Shown piece by piece: positions 6,807 to 14,667 of a DNA stretch of 18,252 nucleotides; the stretch's first letter is position 1; each line of letters opens with the position of its first letter. The DNA comes from Actinoallomurus sp045806665 (GTDB taxonomy: Bacteria; Actinomycetota; Actinomycetes; Streptosporangiales; Streptosporangiaceae). The position numbers were made by a program, and so were the translations under genes. The stretch covers positions 1 through 18,252 of the forward strand of contig JBJMIW010000090.1 of assembly GCA_045806665.1 (NCBI GenBank), in the 5' to 3' direction. Under the pieces are notes generated by a model, which saw only the letters and a program-made list of their open reading frames with translations, had not been told where the DNA came from and searched no databases.

Positions 6807-7951
6807 CGGTGCCATCCCGGGAACGGCGGGGCGGGCGGAGGCGGGGGCGCCACGAGCGGCCGGCGCAGCATCTTCGGTTGAGGACCCGACCCGGCGGCCG
6901 TGAGCGGGCCGGGCAGCCAGGCGTCCATCGGGTCGTCCGACGGTTCGAGCTGCAGCTCGAGGTCGAACGCCTCGCGCCGCATGCGCCGGTCGGCGTACAT
7001 GAGAGCGATCACTCCCGCGTTGAACGGGTTGACGAGCGTGCCGGCGATGATCCGGCCCACCCCGCCGACCGCGATGACCGCGACGAGGAGCCAGCCGTGC
7101 GGCTCCTTGTCGAAGGCCAGGATGATCTGCTGTGCGACCGCGAACGGCACCGGCAGCACGATCAGCTCGACGAACATGGTGATGACGAGCGCCAGTGTGA
7201 GCACGCCCATCATCCGCCACCAGCGGCCGCGCACGATCTCCGCCGACCGCCGGAGCGCCGCGCGAACGCCCCGGCGCTCCAGGACGGCGATGGGGGTGGC
7301 GAGCGCGAACCAGACGTAGCCGACGACCATGAGGACGACCGCCAGGGGGAGGCCCAAGACGGCCGCGACGGCCTGTACGGCCGTGGGGGCGTGCACGACG
7401 ATCGCCGTGATCAGCGGGGCGAGGGGGAGGGCCGTGGCGACCAGCACGATCACGAGGACGGCCGTCGCGGTGCCGATGAGGCGGCCCTTGGCGGACCGCC
7501 CGTCCTGCCAGGCCTGCCCGAACGAGGTGGCACGGCCCAGCAGCGTGCGCCCCATGATCGGAGCGAGGAGCCCGCTGAGCAGCAGCACGACGTACGCCGT
7601 GAGCACGAGCCCGACGAGAGAGGTGATGGACGCGAGCCCGAGGGTGCGGGTCAGCTCCGCCGGGGTCTGGACGTCGGTGCGGATCCGACCGCCGAGCGCG
7701 ATGTACTGCACCACCGTGACGGCCAGCTGGACGATCGACGTGAGGATCGCCGACAGGCCGAGCGTCGCGCGCGGATTGCGGCGGACATAGGCGATCGCCC
7801 CGTCGAGGAGCTCCGAGACGCCGAGCGGCCGCAGCGGGATCTCCGACTCGAACGTGTCGTCGGCGGCGGGAGGCTCCGGCGGGGGAGCCGCGGAGCCGGA
7901 GCTTTCGGGCACGGCGGAGCCCGGTGACGCCCAAGCCCGTGCGTCGGTCAT
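6803..7951 (-). CDS. Polytopic membrane protein, glycerophosphoryl diester phosphodiesterase membrane-domain type
   Basis: The 382-residue protein starts at ATG 7951 (MTDARAWASPGSAVPESSG) with a GGGGAG ribosome site. The first about 35 residues are Pro/Ser/Ala-rich and probably cytoplasmic. The segment IPLRPLGVSELLDGAIAYVRRNPRATLGLS at about 38-67 is typical of this membrane-domain family. About six hydrophobic segments follow, and the tail (about 330-382) is soluble and ends with a Pro-rich stretch. No catalytic phosphodiesterase domain is present, so the family name should not be read as an enzyme activity. It is the first gene of the leftward operon, divergent from mtnA across a 104-base gap in which I could not pick a convincing promoter. 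Confidence 0.82.
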   Translation of the reverse strand: MTDARAWASPGSAVPESSGSAAPPPEPPAADDTFESEIPLRPLGVSELLDGAIAYVRRNPRATLGLSAILTSIVQLAVTVVQYIALGGRIRTDVQTPAELTRTLGLASITSLVGLVLTAYVVLLLSGLLAPIMGRTLLGRATSFGQAWQDGRSAKGRLIGTATAVLVIVLVATALPLAPLITAIVVHAPTAVQAVAAVLGLPLAVVLMVVGYVWFALATPIAVLERRGVRAALRRSAEIVRGRWWRMMGVLTLALVITMFVELIVLPVPFAVAQQIILAFDKEPHGWLLVAVIAVGGVGRIIAGTLVNPFNAGVIALMYADRRMRREAFDLELQLEPSDDPMDAWLPGPLTAAGSGPQPKMLRRPLVAPPPPPAPPFPGWHR

Positions 7952-8055
7952 CGCCTGCTCCCCGCCCGCCGATTACCCGGCCAATCCTGCCATGTGGCGA
8001 GAGTGCGGGTGATCAATCGCGCGAGTCGGCGGGATCCGGCGACCGCCGGCACCTG

Positions 8056-9072
8056 ATGGGGCACACTGGCAGCGTGGACGTGTTGCGGTGGAGCGACCCG
8101 CCCGAGGGGCCCGCACTGACGTTGCTCGACCAGACCCGGCTTCCGCGCGAGGAGGTCGCGCTGGTCTGCCGTGACGTCCCCTCCGTCGTCGCGGCCATCA
8201 AGGATCTCGCCGTCCGCGGCGCCCCGCTGCTCGGCATCGCCGGAGGGTACGGCGTCGCGCTGGCCGCCGCGCTGGGCCAGGACGTCGCGGAGGCGGCCCG
8301 CGCCCTCTCCGATGCCCGGCCCACGGCGGCCAACCTCGCCTGGGGCGCCGAGCGGGTGCTCCGGGCCCACGAGGAGGGGCGTTCGGCGCTCTCGGAGGCG
8401 CACGCGATCGCGGCCGAGGAGGCGGCGGCCTCCGCGCGGATGGCGGAGCACGGGCTGGCGCTCGTGCCGGCCGGCGGCCGGGTCCTGACGCACTGCAACA
8501 CCGGAGCCCTCGCGGCGGGCGGCGACGGCACGGCGCTGGGCGTCGTGATCGCGGCACACCGCGCCGGGCGGCTGAAGATGCTCTGGGTGGACGAGACCCG
8601 GCCGCTGCTCCAGGGCGCCCGGCTCACGACGTACGAGGCGGCGCGCCACGGCCTGCCGTACACCCTGCTGCCGGACGGCGCGGCGGCCTCCCTGTTCGCC
8701 GCCGGCCAGGTCGACCTGGTCGTGGTGGGGGCGGACCGCATCGCGCGGGACGGCAGCGTGGCCAACAAGGTCGGGACGTACTCCCTCGCGGTGCTCGCCC
8801 GCCACCATCGCGTGCCGTTCGTAGTGGTGGCCCCGACGAGTACCGTTGATCTCGCCACCCGAACGGGGAGTGACATTCCGATCGAGCAGCGCGATCCCGG
8901 AGAAGTCAGTACGTTCGCCGGACAACCTGCGGCGCCGTTCGGGAGTCCTGTCTACAATCCGGCCTTCGACGTGACTCCGAGCGACCTGGTGACGGCCATC
9001 GTCACCGAGCGCGGGGTCATTTCCCAGGTAAACGAATGTACCCTGGCCTCCCTGGCCGACCGCCTCCGATAA
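8056..9072 (+). CDS. mtnA: S-methyl-5-thioribose-1-phosphate isomerase
   Basis: This enzyme converts 5-methylthioribose 1-phosphate to 5-methylthioribulose 1-phosphate in the methionine salvage pathway. From ATG 8056 the protein has 338 residues. It shows RGAPLLGIAGGYG (about 54-66), the catalytic Cys147 in LTHCNTGALAAGGDGTALG, DETRPLLQGARLTTYE (about 179-194), and the catalytic Asp227 in VGADRIARDGSVANKVGTY. A GTG at 8074 is an alternative start: it begins just before the conserved VLRW segment, and neither start has a strong ribosome site. No other methionine-salvage gene lies in the window. It is followed by mtrA after 17 bases, an arrangement common in actinomycetes, so the two may share transcripts without a functional link. 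Confidence 0.94.
   Translation: MGHTGSVDVLRWSDPPEGPALTLLDQTRLPREEVALVCRDVPSVVAAIKDLAVRGAPLLGIAGGYGVALAAALGQDVAEAARALSDARPTAANLAWGAERVLRAHEEGRSALSEAHAIAAEEAAASARMAEHGLALVPAGGRVLTHCNTGALAAGGDGTALGVVIAAHRAGRLKMLWVDETRPLLQGARLTTYEAARHGLPYTLLPDGAAASLFAAGQVDLVVVGADRIARDGSVANKVGTYSLAVLARHHRVPFVVVAPTSTVDLATRTGSDIPIEQRDPGEVSTFAGQPAAPFGSPVYNPAFDVTPSDLVTAIVTERGVISQVNECTLASLADRLR
9024..9046 (+). promoter_or_regulatory. Near-palindrome and possible internal mtrA promoter
   Basis: Inside the last codons of mtnA, CCAGGTA at 9024-9030 faces TACCCTGG at 9039-9046 across an A-rich 8-base centre, with one unpaired base. The right half contains TACCCT at 9039-9044, which fits the -10 pattern TAnnnT and would start transcription about 40 bases before the mtrA ATG. 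The local drop in GC is visible, but the -35 region (GTCATT) is poor. This is a weak, inferred site. Confidence 0.25.
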
Positions 9073-9089
9073 AGCGACGATGAGGGCTC

Positions 9090-9767
9090 ATGAAGGGACG
9101 CGTGCTGGTCGTCGATGACGACCTGGCTCTGGCCGAGATGCTCGGCATCGTGCTCCGCGGCGAGGGCTTCGAGCCGTCGTTCGTGCACGACGGTGACAAG
9201 GCGCTCGAGGCGTTCCGGGAGACCCGGCCCGACCTCGTGCTGCTCGACCTGATGCTCCCCGGCATCGACGGAATCGACGTGTGCCGGCAGATCCGGGCCG
9301 AATCCGGCGTCCCGATCGTGATGCTGACCGCCAAAAGCGACACGGTCGACGTCGTCCTCGGCCTCGAATCCGGCGCCGACGACTACATCGTCAAGCCGTT
9401 CAAGCCGAAGGAACTGGTGGCGCGGGTCCGCGCCCGGCTCCGCCGCACCGACGACCCGACCCCGGAGCTGCTGCAGATCGGCGACATCACGATCGACGTG
9501 GCGGGTCACTCGGTGAAACGGGCGGACCGGCACATCCCGCTCACCCCGCTGGAGTTCGACCTGCTCGTGGCACTGGCCCGCAAGCCGCGCCAGGTCTTCA
9601 CCCGTGAGGTGCTGCTCGAGCAGGTGTGGGGCTACCGCCACGCCGCCGACACCCGCCTGGTGAACGTCCACGTCCAGCGGCTGCGTGCCAAGATCGAGAA
9701 GGACCCTGAGCACCCGGAGATCGTCGTCACCGTACGCGGCGTCGGCTACAAGGCCGGGCCGGCCTGA
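9090..9767 (+). CDS. mtrA: Two-component response regulator MtrA (OmpR/PhoB family)
   Basis: The 225-residue protein has an N-terminal receiver domain with the acidic pair Asp9/Asp10, the phosphoacceptor Asp53 in LLDLMLPG, Thr80 and Lys102 in IVKPF. A C-terminal OmpR-type winged helix follows, with LTPLEFDLLVALARKP and VWGYRHAADTRLVNVHVQRL. The DNA-binding half and the adjacency to mtrB-lpqB identify it as MtrA rather than another OmpR regulator. MtrA is essential in mycobacteria and controls cell wall, division and replication-linked genes; in streptomycetes it influences development and antibiotic production. The start ATG has a GAGGG just upstream. It follows mtnA by 17 bases and precedes mtrB by 31, so the genes are probably co-transcribed. 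Confidence 0.97.
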   Translation: MKGRVLVVDDDLALAEMLGIVLRGEGFEPSFVHDGDKALEAFRETRPDLVLLDLMLPGIDGIDVCRQIRAESGVPIVMLTAKSDTVDVVLGLESGADDYIVKPFKPKELVARVRARLRRTDDPTPELLQIGDITIDVAGHSVKRADRHIPLTPLEFDLLVALARKPRQVFTREVLLEQVWGYRHAADTRLVNVHVQRLRAKIEKDPEHPEIVVTVRGVGYKAGPA

Positions 9768-9798
9768 CGACCTCTCGACTCCCCCCGAGAAGCCCCCC

Positions 9799-11448
9799 AT
9801 GAACACCTGGATGCCGCTGCCGTCGGCGGCCCGGCACGGCCTGCGCGTGATCCGGCGGTACGCCCGCGCGGCGCTCCGCAGGGCGTACGTCGGCTGGCGG
9901 CGGTCGCTGCAGGCCCGCGTCGTGACGACGACGCTCCTGGTCTCCGGCCTCGTCGTCGCGGTGCTCGGCATCTTCCTGATGCAGCAGATCACCACCGCGT
10001 TGCTGGAGGCCAAAGAGCGGGCCGCGCTGCTCCAGCTCGACGAGGGCGTCGGCGTGGCCCAGGGGCGGCTGGCCGCGGCCGGTACGGACGACGCCGACAG
10101 CACCAAGAGCAAGCTCAACGCGATCGTCACCACGCTCGCCCACCGGAGCGGGCCGACGGGCCTGTACGAGGTGATCCTCCTCGACCGCGACGACCCGGGC
10201 AGTGTCGGGTTCAGCTCCAACTGGGTCCGGCTCAAGAGCGTCCCGGCGGTGCTGATGCAGCAGGTCGAGGCGTCGGACGCGAGCAAGCCGTACCGCACCT
10301 ACGGCACGCTCACCTACGACGACGGCTCGTCGGAGCCGGGCCTGATCGTCGGCACCAAGCTGAGCCGCTACCAGCTGTACTACCTGTTCCCGCTGACGCA
10401 GGAGCGGCAGAGCCTCGAGGTGGTCCAGCAGACCATCCTCGGCATCAGCGGGGCGCTCGTCCTGCTGCTCGCCGCGATCGCTTCCATCGTCACGCGTCAG
10501 GTGGTCATCCCCGTGCGGATGGCGGCCCAGGCGGCCGAGCGCCTGGCGGCCGGGCGCCTTGAGGAGCGGATGAAGACGCGCGGTGAGGACGACCTCGCCC
10601 GGCTCGCCACCTCCTTCAACGACATGGCCGCCAACCTGCAGGAGAAGATCGTCCAGCTGCAGGAGCTGTCCCAGGTGCAGCGCCAGTTCGTCTCCGACGT
10701 CTCCCACGAGCTGCGGACCCCGCTGACCACCGTCCGAATGGCCGCCGAGGTGCTGTACGAGGCGCGTGAGGACTTCGACCCGATGGCCGCCCGCTCCGCC
10801 GAGCTGCTGCAGAGCCAGCTCGAGCGGTTCGAGGGGTTGCTGGCCGACCTCCTGGAGATCAGCCGGTACGACGCCGGGGCCGCCACCCTCGACATCGAGC
10901 CGATGGACGTCCGCGAGCTCGTGCTGCGGGCGGTCGGCGACACCGAGGACCTGGCCGAGCGCAAGGGCAGCAAGATCATTCAGCAGCTGCCGGGAGAGGC
11001 GACCATGGCCGAGGTGGACCGCCGCCGTATCGAGCGGGTCCTGCGGAACCTCCTGGTCAACGCGATCGAGCACGGCGAGGGCAAGGACATCGTCGTCAGC
11101 GTCGCCGCGGACCGGGACGCCGTCGCCATCGCCGTCCGCGACCACGGCTGCGGGCTGCGGCCCGGCGAGGCGAACATGGTGTTCGACCGCTTCTGGCGCG
11201 CCGACCCGGCGCGGGCCCGCACGACGGGCGGCACCGGCCTCGGGCTCTCGATCTCCATGGAGGACGCCCAGCTGCACGGTGGCTGGCTGCAGGCGTGGGG
11301 CGAGCCGGGGCAGGGATCGCGGTTCCGGCTGTCGCTGCCCCGGGTGGCGGGGACGGAACTGCGCGGGTCGCCGCTGCCGCTGGTGCCGCCGGAGATCGAG
11401 CTGCAGCGGGCGCCGTACGCCGGGCTGCAACTGGAGGCGGGCGCATGA
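9799..11448 (+). CDS. mtrB: Sensor histidine kinase MtrB
   Basis: From ATG 9799 (MNTWMPLPSAARHGLRV) the protein has 549 residues. It has membrane segments at about 42-61 and 212-232 that enclose an extracytoplasmic sensor of about 150 residues, and a HAMP linker at about 233-285. The phosphoacceptor is His303 in VSDVSHELRTPLTT. The ATPase domain has an N box RNLLVNAIEHGEG (416-428), a G1 box DHGCGL (448-453, Cys where Pro is more usual), an F box FDRFW (462-466) and a G2 box GGTGLGLSIS (477-486). Its partner is MtrA, and LpqB modulates it at the membrane in mycobacteria. The stop overlaps the lpqB start by four bases, so translation is coupled. Frame extension upstream of 9799 lies within mtrA and is rejected. 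Confidence 0.96.
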   Translation: MNTWMPLPSAARHGLRVIRRYARAALRRAYVGWRRSLQARVVTTTLLVSGLVVAVLGIFLMQQITTALLEAKERAALLQLDEGVGVAQGRLAAAGTDDADSTKSKLNAIVTTLAHRSGPTGLYEVILLDRDDPGSVGFSSNWVRLKSVPAVLMQQVEASDASKPYRTYGTLTYDDGSSEPGLIVGTKLSRYQLYYLFPLTQERQSLEVVQQTILGISGALVLLLAAIASIVTRQVVIPVRMAAQAAERLAAGRLEERMKTRGEDDLARLATSFNDMAANLQEKIVQLQELSQVQRQFVSDVSHELRTPLTTVRMAAEVLYEAREDFDPMAARSAELLQSQLERFEGLLADLLEISRYDAGAATLDIEPMDVRELVLRAVGDTEDLAERKGSKIIQQLPGEATMAEVDRRRIERVLRNLLVNAIEHGEGKDIVVSVAADRDAVAIAVRDHGCGLRPGEANMVFDRFWRADPARARTTGGTGLGLSISMEDAQLHGGWLQAWGEPGQGSRFRLSLPRVAGTELRGSPLPLVPPEIELQRAPYAGLQLEAGA

Positions 11449-13184
11449 GGCTCCGGCTCTTGGCCGTCGCCGCCGTCGCGCTCCTGGCGGGCGGCTGCGT
11501 CGGCGTTCCCCAGGGCGGCCGCATCCTGAGCGGGAACGCGGGCGGCCCCGAGCAGCCGGTCGACGACCCCTACATCCGCATCATCCCGGCCGGACCGGAA
11601 CGCGACGCGGATCCCGTCACGATCGTCCGGGGCTTCCGTACGGCGTCGTCCAGCTTCGACGGGCCGAACGGCGAGCACCAGGTCGCCCGGTCGTACCTGG
11701 CCTGTCCGTCCTGCTGGCGGCCGGGCGTCGCGTCGATCGTCTACGCCCAGCTGGACCCCCCGACGCAGGAGGACAACGGCCCGGCGCAGACGACGGTCAC
11801 GCTGGAGGGCGACCAACTGGGCCGGATCGGCGCCGACGGGCAGTACATCGCGGACGCCCGAGGGTTCAAGCAGGTGTTCCACCTGCGCCGGGACGCCCAG
11901 CGGCAGTGGCGCATCACCGATCCGCTCCCGCCGGAGCTCCTGCTGAGCCGTGACGACGTCACGCGCGCCTTCCGCACCTTGGACCTGTACTTCTTCGCGC
12001 CCGACTCACAGACGCTGGTGCCGAATCCGGTCTTCATCCCGCTCGTGAGCCGGTCCTGGCTGCCGACGCAGCTGGTCAAGCAGCTGATCGGCGGTCCCAC
12101 GACCTGGTTGAAGAGCGCCTTCGTGCGCTCGGCATTCCCGGCCGGCACCGGGCTGCGCAGGCTGGAGATCAAAAGAGGGGTGGCCACCGTCGACCTGACC
12201 CGCCAGGCCCGCGCCGGCGACCTGCGCAACATGTCGGTCCAGCTGATGTGGACGCTGCGACAGCTCCGCGAGGTCCAGCGGATGGAGCTGAGGATCGACG
12301 GCAAGCCGGTCGAGGTCCCCGGCGTGGGCGGCTCGCTGCAGTCGCCCCAGAACTGGGACGGCTACGACCCCGACGGCAGCGGCCAACCGCAGGCGGCCTA
12401 CATCCGCCTCGGCGACGGACGCCTCGGCCGGCTGGACACGGAAGGGCCGCAGACCATCCTGCCCAAGCTCCAGGCGGCCCATCCCGCGGTCTCCTACGAC
12501 CACCGGCAGGTCGCCTCCCTGAACGACGCGGCGGACACGGTCACCGTCACGGACCTGGTCGGCGGCGCCGTCCGGACCACGCTGCGGGCCACCTCCAAGG
12601 GCGGCCGGTTCACCCCACCGTCCTGGGACTCACGCGGGAACGTCTGGGTGGTCGAGTCGACCGAGACCGGCTCCCGACTCTGGGTCGTCGAGGGCGGTAC
12701 CCGGGCCGCCGCGGTGGATGGCTGGGCACTGTCGCCCTACCCGCTGAAGGCGCTGCGGGTCTCCCGCGACGGCACCCGCGCCGCGGTCATCGTGAAGATG
12801 GACGGCCGCTGGCAGGTCCAGCTGGGCCGAGTCGACCGCGCACCCTCCGGCGGTCTGCAGGCGGAGGGGTTCATCTCGATCAGCTCGGAGCTGCAGAGCG
12901 CCGTCGACCTCACGTGGAGCACGACCGACCATCTCGCGGTCGTCGGCATGACGAAACAGAACCCGTCGCCGTCGCTGTTCGACGTGCCGGTGAGCGGGGC
13001 CCCGATCCAGCCGATGATCGGCCCGGGCGGTGAGATGGCCACGATCACGGCCTCGCCCGGCTCTCCGCTGCTGGTCACCCAGCGTGTCTCCGGGGACAAG
13101 ACGCTCAACGTCTGCCGGCTCAGCGACCGGTTCGACGAGTGGCAGTGCTTCAACGGCACCTCCGACCCCGCCTATCCCGGTTAG
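11445..13184 (+). CDS. lpqB: Lipoprotein LpqB, MtrAB-associated
   Basis: The 579-residue protein starts at ATG 11445, overlapping the mtrB stop as ATGA. Its signal peptide MRLRLLAVAAVALLAGGC ends in a lipobox with Cys18 as the predicted lipidated residue (Ala rather than Leu at -3, an acceptable variant). A middle GerMN-like domain covers about residues 185-290 (SAFPAGTGLRRLEIKRGVATVDLT and IDGKPVEVPG). The C-terminal part, from about 320 on, is a beta-propeller-like LpqB domain with repeated Trp-containing strands. In mycobacteria LpqB binds the extracellular part of MtrB and affects MtrA phosphorylation and cell-wall integrity. Gene order and overlap support the same role here at the outer face of the membrane. 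Confidence 0.96.
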   Translation: MRLRLLAVAAVALLAGGCVGVPQGGRILSGNAGGPEQPVDDPYIRIIPAGPERDADPVTIVRGFRTASSSFDGPNGEHQVARSYLACPSCWRPGVASIVYAQLDPPTQEDNGPAQTTVTLEGDQLGRIGADGQYIADARGFKQVFHLRRDAQRQWRITDPLPPELLLSRDDVTRAFRTLDLYFFAPDSQTLVPNPVFIPLVSRSWLPTQLVKQLIGGPTTWLKSAFVRSAFPAGTGLRRLEIKRGVATVDLTRQARAGDLRNMSVQLMWTLRQLREVQRMELRIDGKPVEVPGVGGSLQSPQNWDGYDPDGSGQPQAAYIRLGDGRLGRLDTEGPQTILPKLQAAHPAVSYDHRQVASLNDAADTVTVTDLVGGAVRTTLRATSKGGRFTPPSWDSRGNVWVVESTETGSRLWVVEGGTRAAAVDGWALSPYPLKALRVSRDGTRAAVIVKMDGRWQVQLGRVDRAPSGGLQAEGFISISSELQSAVDLTWSTTDHLAVVGMTKQNPSPSLFDVPVSGAPIQPMIGPGGEMATITASPGSPLLVTQRVSGDKTLNVCRLSDRFDEWQCFNGTSDPAYPG

Positions 13185-13328
13185 CGCCGCGCCGCGACGG
13201 CACCGCCGCGGTGAGCACGTCCCGCCGTCCACCGGCAGGGCGCCGCCGTCGGCCGTCCGGCGGTGTCTCGGTCCCGTCCACCAGGAGGGGCGCCCGTCGG
13301 CCGGCTCGGGGCGTCTCCGTCGTCCACA

Positions 13329-13363
13329 GGCGCGTCAGGGGGCTGGCGGCCCATGGACGCGCC
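13329..13363 (+). terminator. Strong hairpin between lpqB and comF
   Basis: GGCGCGTC at 13329-13336 pairs perfectly with GACGCGCC at 13356-13363, and inside it GGGC (13340-13343) pairs with GCCC (13349-13352). It lies in the 196-base gap after lpqB and 17 bases before the comF start. It may terminate the mtrAB-lpqB transcript, or it may be a leader structure of comF. There is no T-tract, so the terminator role is uncertain. The rest of the gap (13185-13328) shows nothing I can name. Confidence 0.4.
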
Positions 13364-13380
13364 CCGGCAGGCTTCGAACC

Positions 13381-14072
13381 GTGGGACTCCTCGCCGCAGC
13401 CCTCGACCTCATGTTGCCGCAGCGGTGTGCCGGCTGCGGCCAGGCCGACGGGCTCCTGTGCCAGGCATGTGCCGCCCTGCTCGACGGTCCGGCGTGCGTG
13501 TGCCCGCCCCGCCCGGTCTGCCGCGGCCGTGGGCCGCCGCGGCCTATGCCGGCGCGGTCCGGCGCATGATCGTGGCGCACAAGGAGCACGGGCGTACGGG
13601 CCTGGCCCGGCCGCTCGGCGCCGGTCTCGCGGCGGCGGTGCTGGCGGCCGCCGAGGAGGCCGTGTGCCCTGTCCTCCTGGTTCCGGTGCCGTCCTCGCGC
13701 GCCTCCGTACGCCGCCGGGGGCATGATCCGACGCTCCGCATCGCGCGGGCCGCCGCCCGTGAGGTCGCAGGTCGGGGCGTGACCGTGGCGGTCGCGCGTG
13801 TCCTCGCGCACCGGCGCCGGGTCGCCGACCAGGCCGGGCTGACGGCAGCGGACCGGGCGGCCAACCTCGCGGGCGCCCTCACCCTGCGACGCGACGTCCG
13901 GGGCGCCAGGGTCATCGTGGTCGACGACGTCATCACCACGGGCGCGACGCTCGCCGAGGCCGCCCGTGCGCTCCGAGCGGGCGGCGCGCGGGTCACGGCG
14001 GCCGCGGTCGTCGCGGCGACGCGCCGGTACGGCGACGAACCGCTGCCGAGTGAAGTTCGTCACGGTCGGTAG
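13381..14072 (+). pseudogene. ComF family phosphoribosyltransferase, frameshifted
   Basis: The N-terminal half is read from GTG 13381 (VGLLAAALDLMLPQRCAGC). It contains the ComF zinc-ribbon cysteines in QRCAGCGQADGLLCQACAALL. Past about 13490 the family sequence continues in a different frame: PAPPGLPRPWAAAAYAGAVRR, then AHKEHGRTGLARPLG, VPVPSS, and the PRPP-binding loop VIVVDDVITTGATL, ending at 14072. Joining them requires one extra base at about 13485-13510, so a base is missing in the gene or in the sequence. No slippery heptamer is visible, which argues against programmed frameshifting. ComF is required for DNA uptake in some bacteria, but in actinobacteria its role is unclear. A translation start at the ATG 13566 would give only the phosphoribosyltransferase part. 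The restored length of about 230 residues is normal for the family. Confidence 0.85.
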
Positions 14073-14297
14073 TCGATTACGGTCGGCCCTCTCGCACGGC
14101 TCCGATCCGCCCCGTCACCGTCGGTGGCTCCTCTTACGCAAACCGCGAAATCTCCGGCCAGAGCGGTGTCCGCTGAGCCTGTGATCGGCGCCTTTCGCTC
14201 GGTCGGCAACCGGTGACCAGGCCGTTCCGGACGCCGAACCGGGGGTCCGAAACGACGGCCGTCCATGACCGCCCGTGGTTTTCTCCGTCCCGCCCCT
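14073..14297. other. Non-coding stretch after comF
   Basis: This is the first part of a 617-base interval between comF and hpf. I see no convincing gene on either strand: the open frames here have no ribosome site and no family-like sequence. A weak 5-bp hairpin (CGGAC at 14228-14232 with GTCCG at 14245-14249) is the only structure noted. It probably holds the end of the comF transcript. Confidence 0.5.
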
Positions 14298-14326
14298 GTG
14301 ACATTCGCCCGAAGAGGGGTTAGCGT
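14298..14326 (+). promoter_or_regulatory. Housekeeping-type promoter for the structured leader and hpf
   Basis: GTGACA at 14298-14303 (5 of 6 with TTGACA) is separated by exactly 17 bases from TAGCGT at 14321-14326 (fits TAnnnT). The predicted start of transcription is about 14333. It is the best promoter match I found in the window and lies about 360 bases before the hpf start, implying a long transcribed leader. Confidence 0.55.
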
Positions 14327-14332
14327 TCCTCA

Positions 14333-14645
14333 CATGACACCCGCCCGGGTCCGTGGTTGCGCCGAGCCTCTACAGGCCCGGCAAGCCGATGCCAGCCGCA
14401 GGCGAAACGGCCCACGTAAGGCGACTTTTCGTCGACCGATCACGGTGCGGCTTAGAGGTAAGTCCTGCCTCGCCGGAGGATCAGATGTCCTCCGGACCGG
14501 GAGAAGGGCAGTAGTGGCGAAAGCGCCGCGAGACCCTCAGCAGGCGGATGTGGGGACGAAGACCAGGTCGGCCGGGCGGGTGTTGTCCCCTAGGGGCCCG
14601 GCGACCGACGGCCGGCCCCCGACAACGAACCGAGCCCGGCATTCC
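14333..14645 (+). ncRNA. Candidate structured RNA upstream of hpf, possibly raiA motif
   Basis: The segment downstream of the promoter is densely paired. A closing long-range stem joins CCGGG (14345-14349) and GGTT (14355-14358) with AACC (14628-14631) and CCCGG (14635-14639). Inside it are CGAC/GTCG (14422-14434); CTGCC (14465-14469) with GGCAG (14507-14511) enclosing an 8-bp hairpin CCGGAGGA/TCCTCCGG (14473-14495); GGCG/CGCC (14516-14527); and GTTGTC (14582-14587) with GACAAC (14621-14626) enclosing GGGGCC/GGCCCC (14593-14619). GGGGAC (14552-14557) could instead pair with GTCCCC (14585-14590), an alternative fold or pseudoknot. A conserved RNA called the raiA motif is known upstream of raiA/hpf genes in Firmicutes and Actinobacteria; the position fits, but I cannot match its consensus from memory. 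A 106-codon Arg-rich frame (14334-14654) overlaps and is judged less likely. Confidence 0.5.
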
Positions 14646-14667
14646 CGTCGCTGACAGGTCAGTGACC

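Noticed and set aside
8970..8992. Two GTGAC words as an MtrA box in the end of mtnA
   Set aside because: They are 18 bases apart, not the roughly 11-base spacing of the direct repeat described for MtrA, and lie inside conserved coding sequence.
9727..11430. 567-codon open frame antisense to mtrB
   Set aside because: It mirrors mtrB codon bias, has low-complexity Gly/Arg/Gln/His-rich content and no domain; GC-rich coding DNA commonly leaves the antisense frame open.
13263..13500. Frame-consistent upstream start for comF avoiding a frameshift
   Set aside because: The upstream part of that frame lacks the zinc-ribbon cysteines, which are found in the other frame starting at 13381, so a frameshift explains the data better.
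13485..13510. Programmed ribosomal frameshift in comF
   Set aside because: No slippery heptamer, upstream Shine-Dalgarno-like stimulator or clear downstream pseudoknot was seen at the junction.
14193..14204. Second copy of the intergenic element found at 6085-6156
   Set aside because: Only about a dozen bases (TTTCGCTCGGTC) are similar to 6130-6153; too short to call a repeat.
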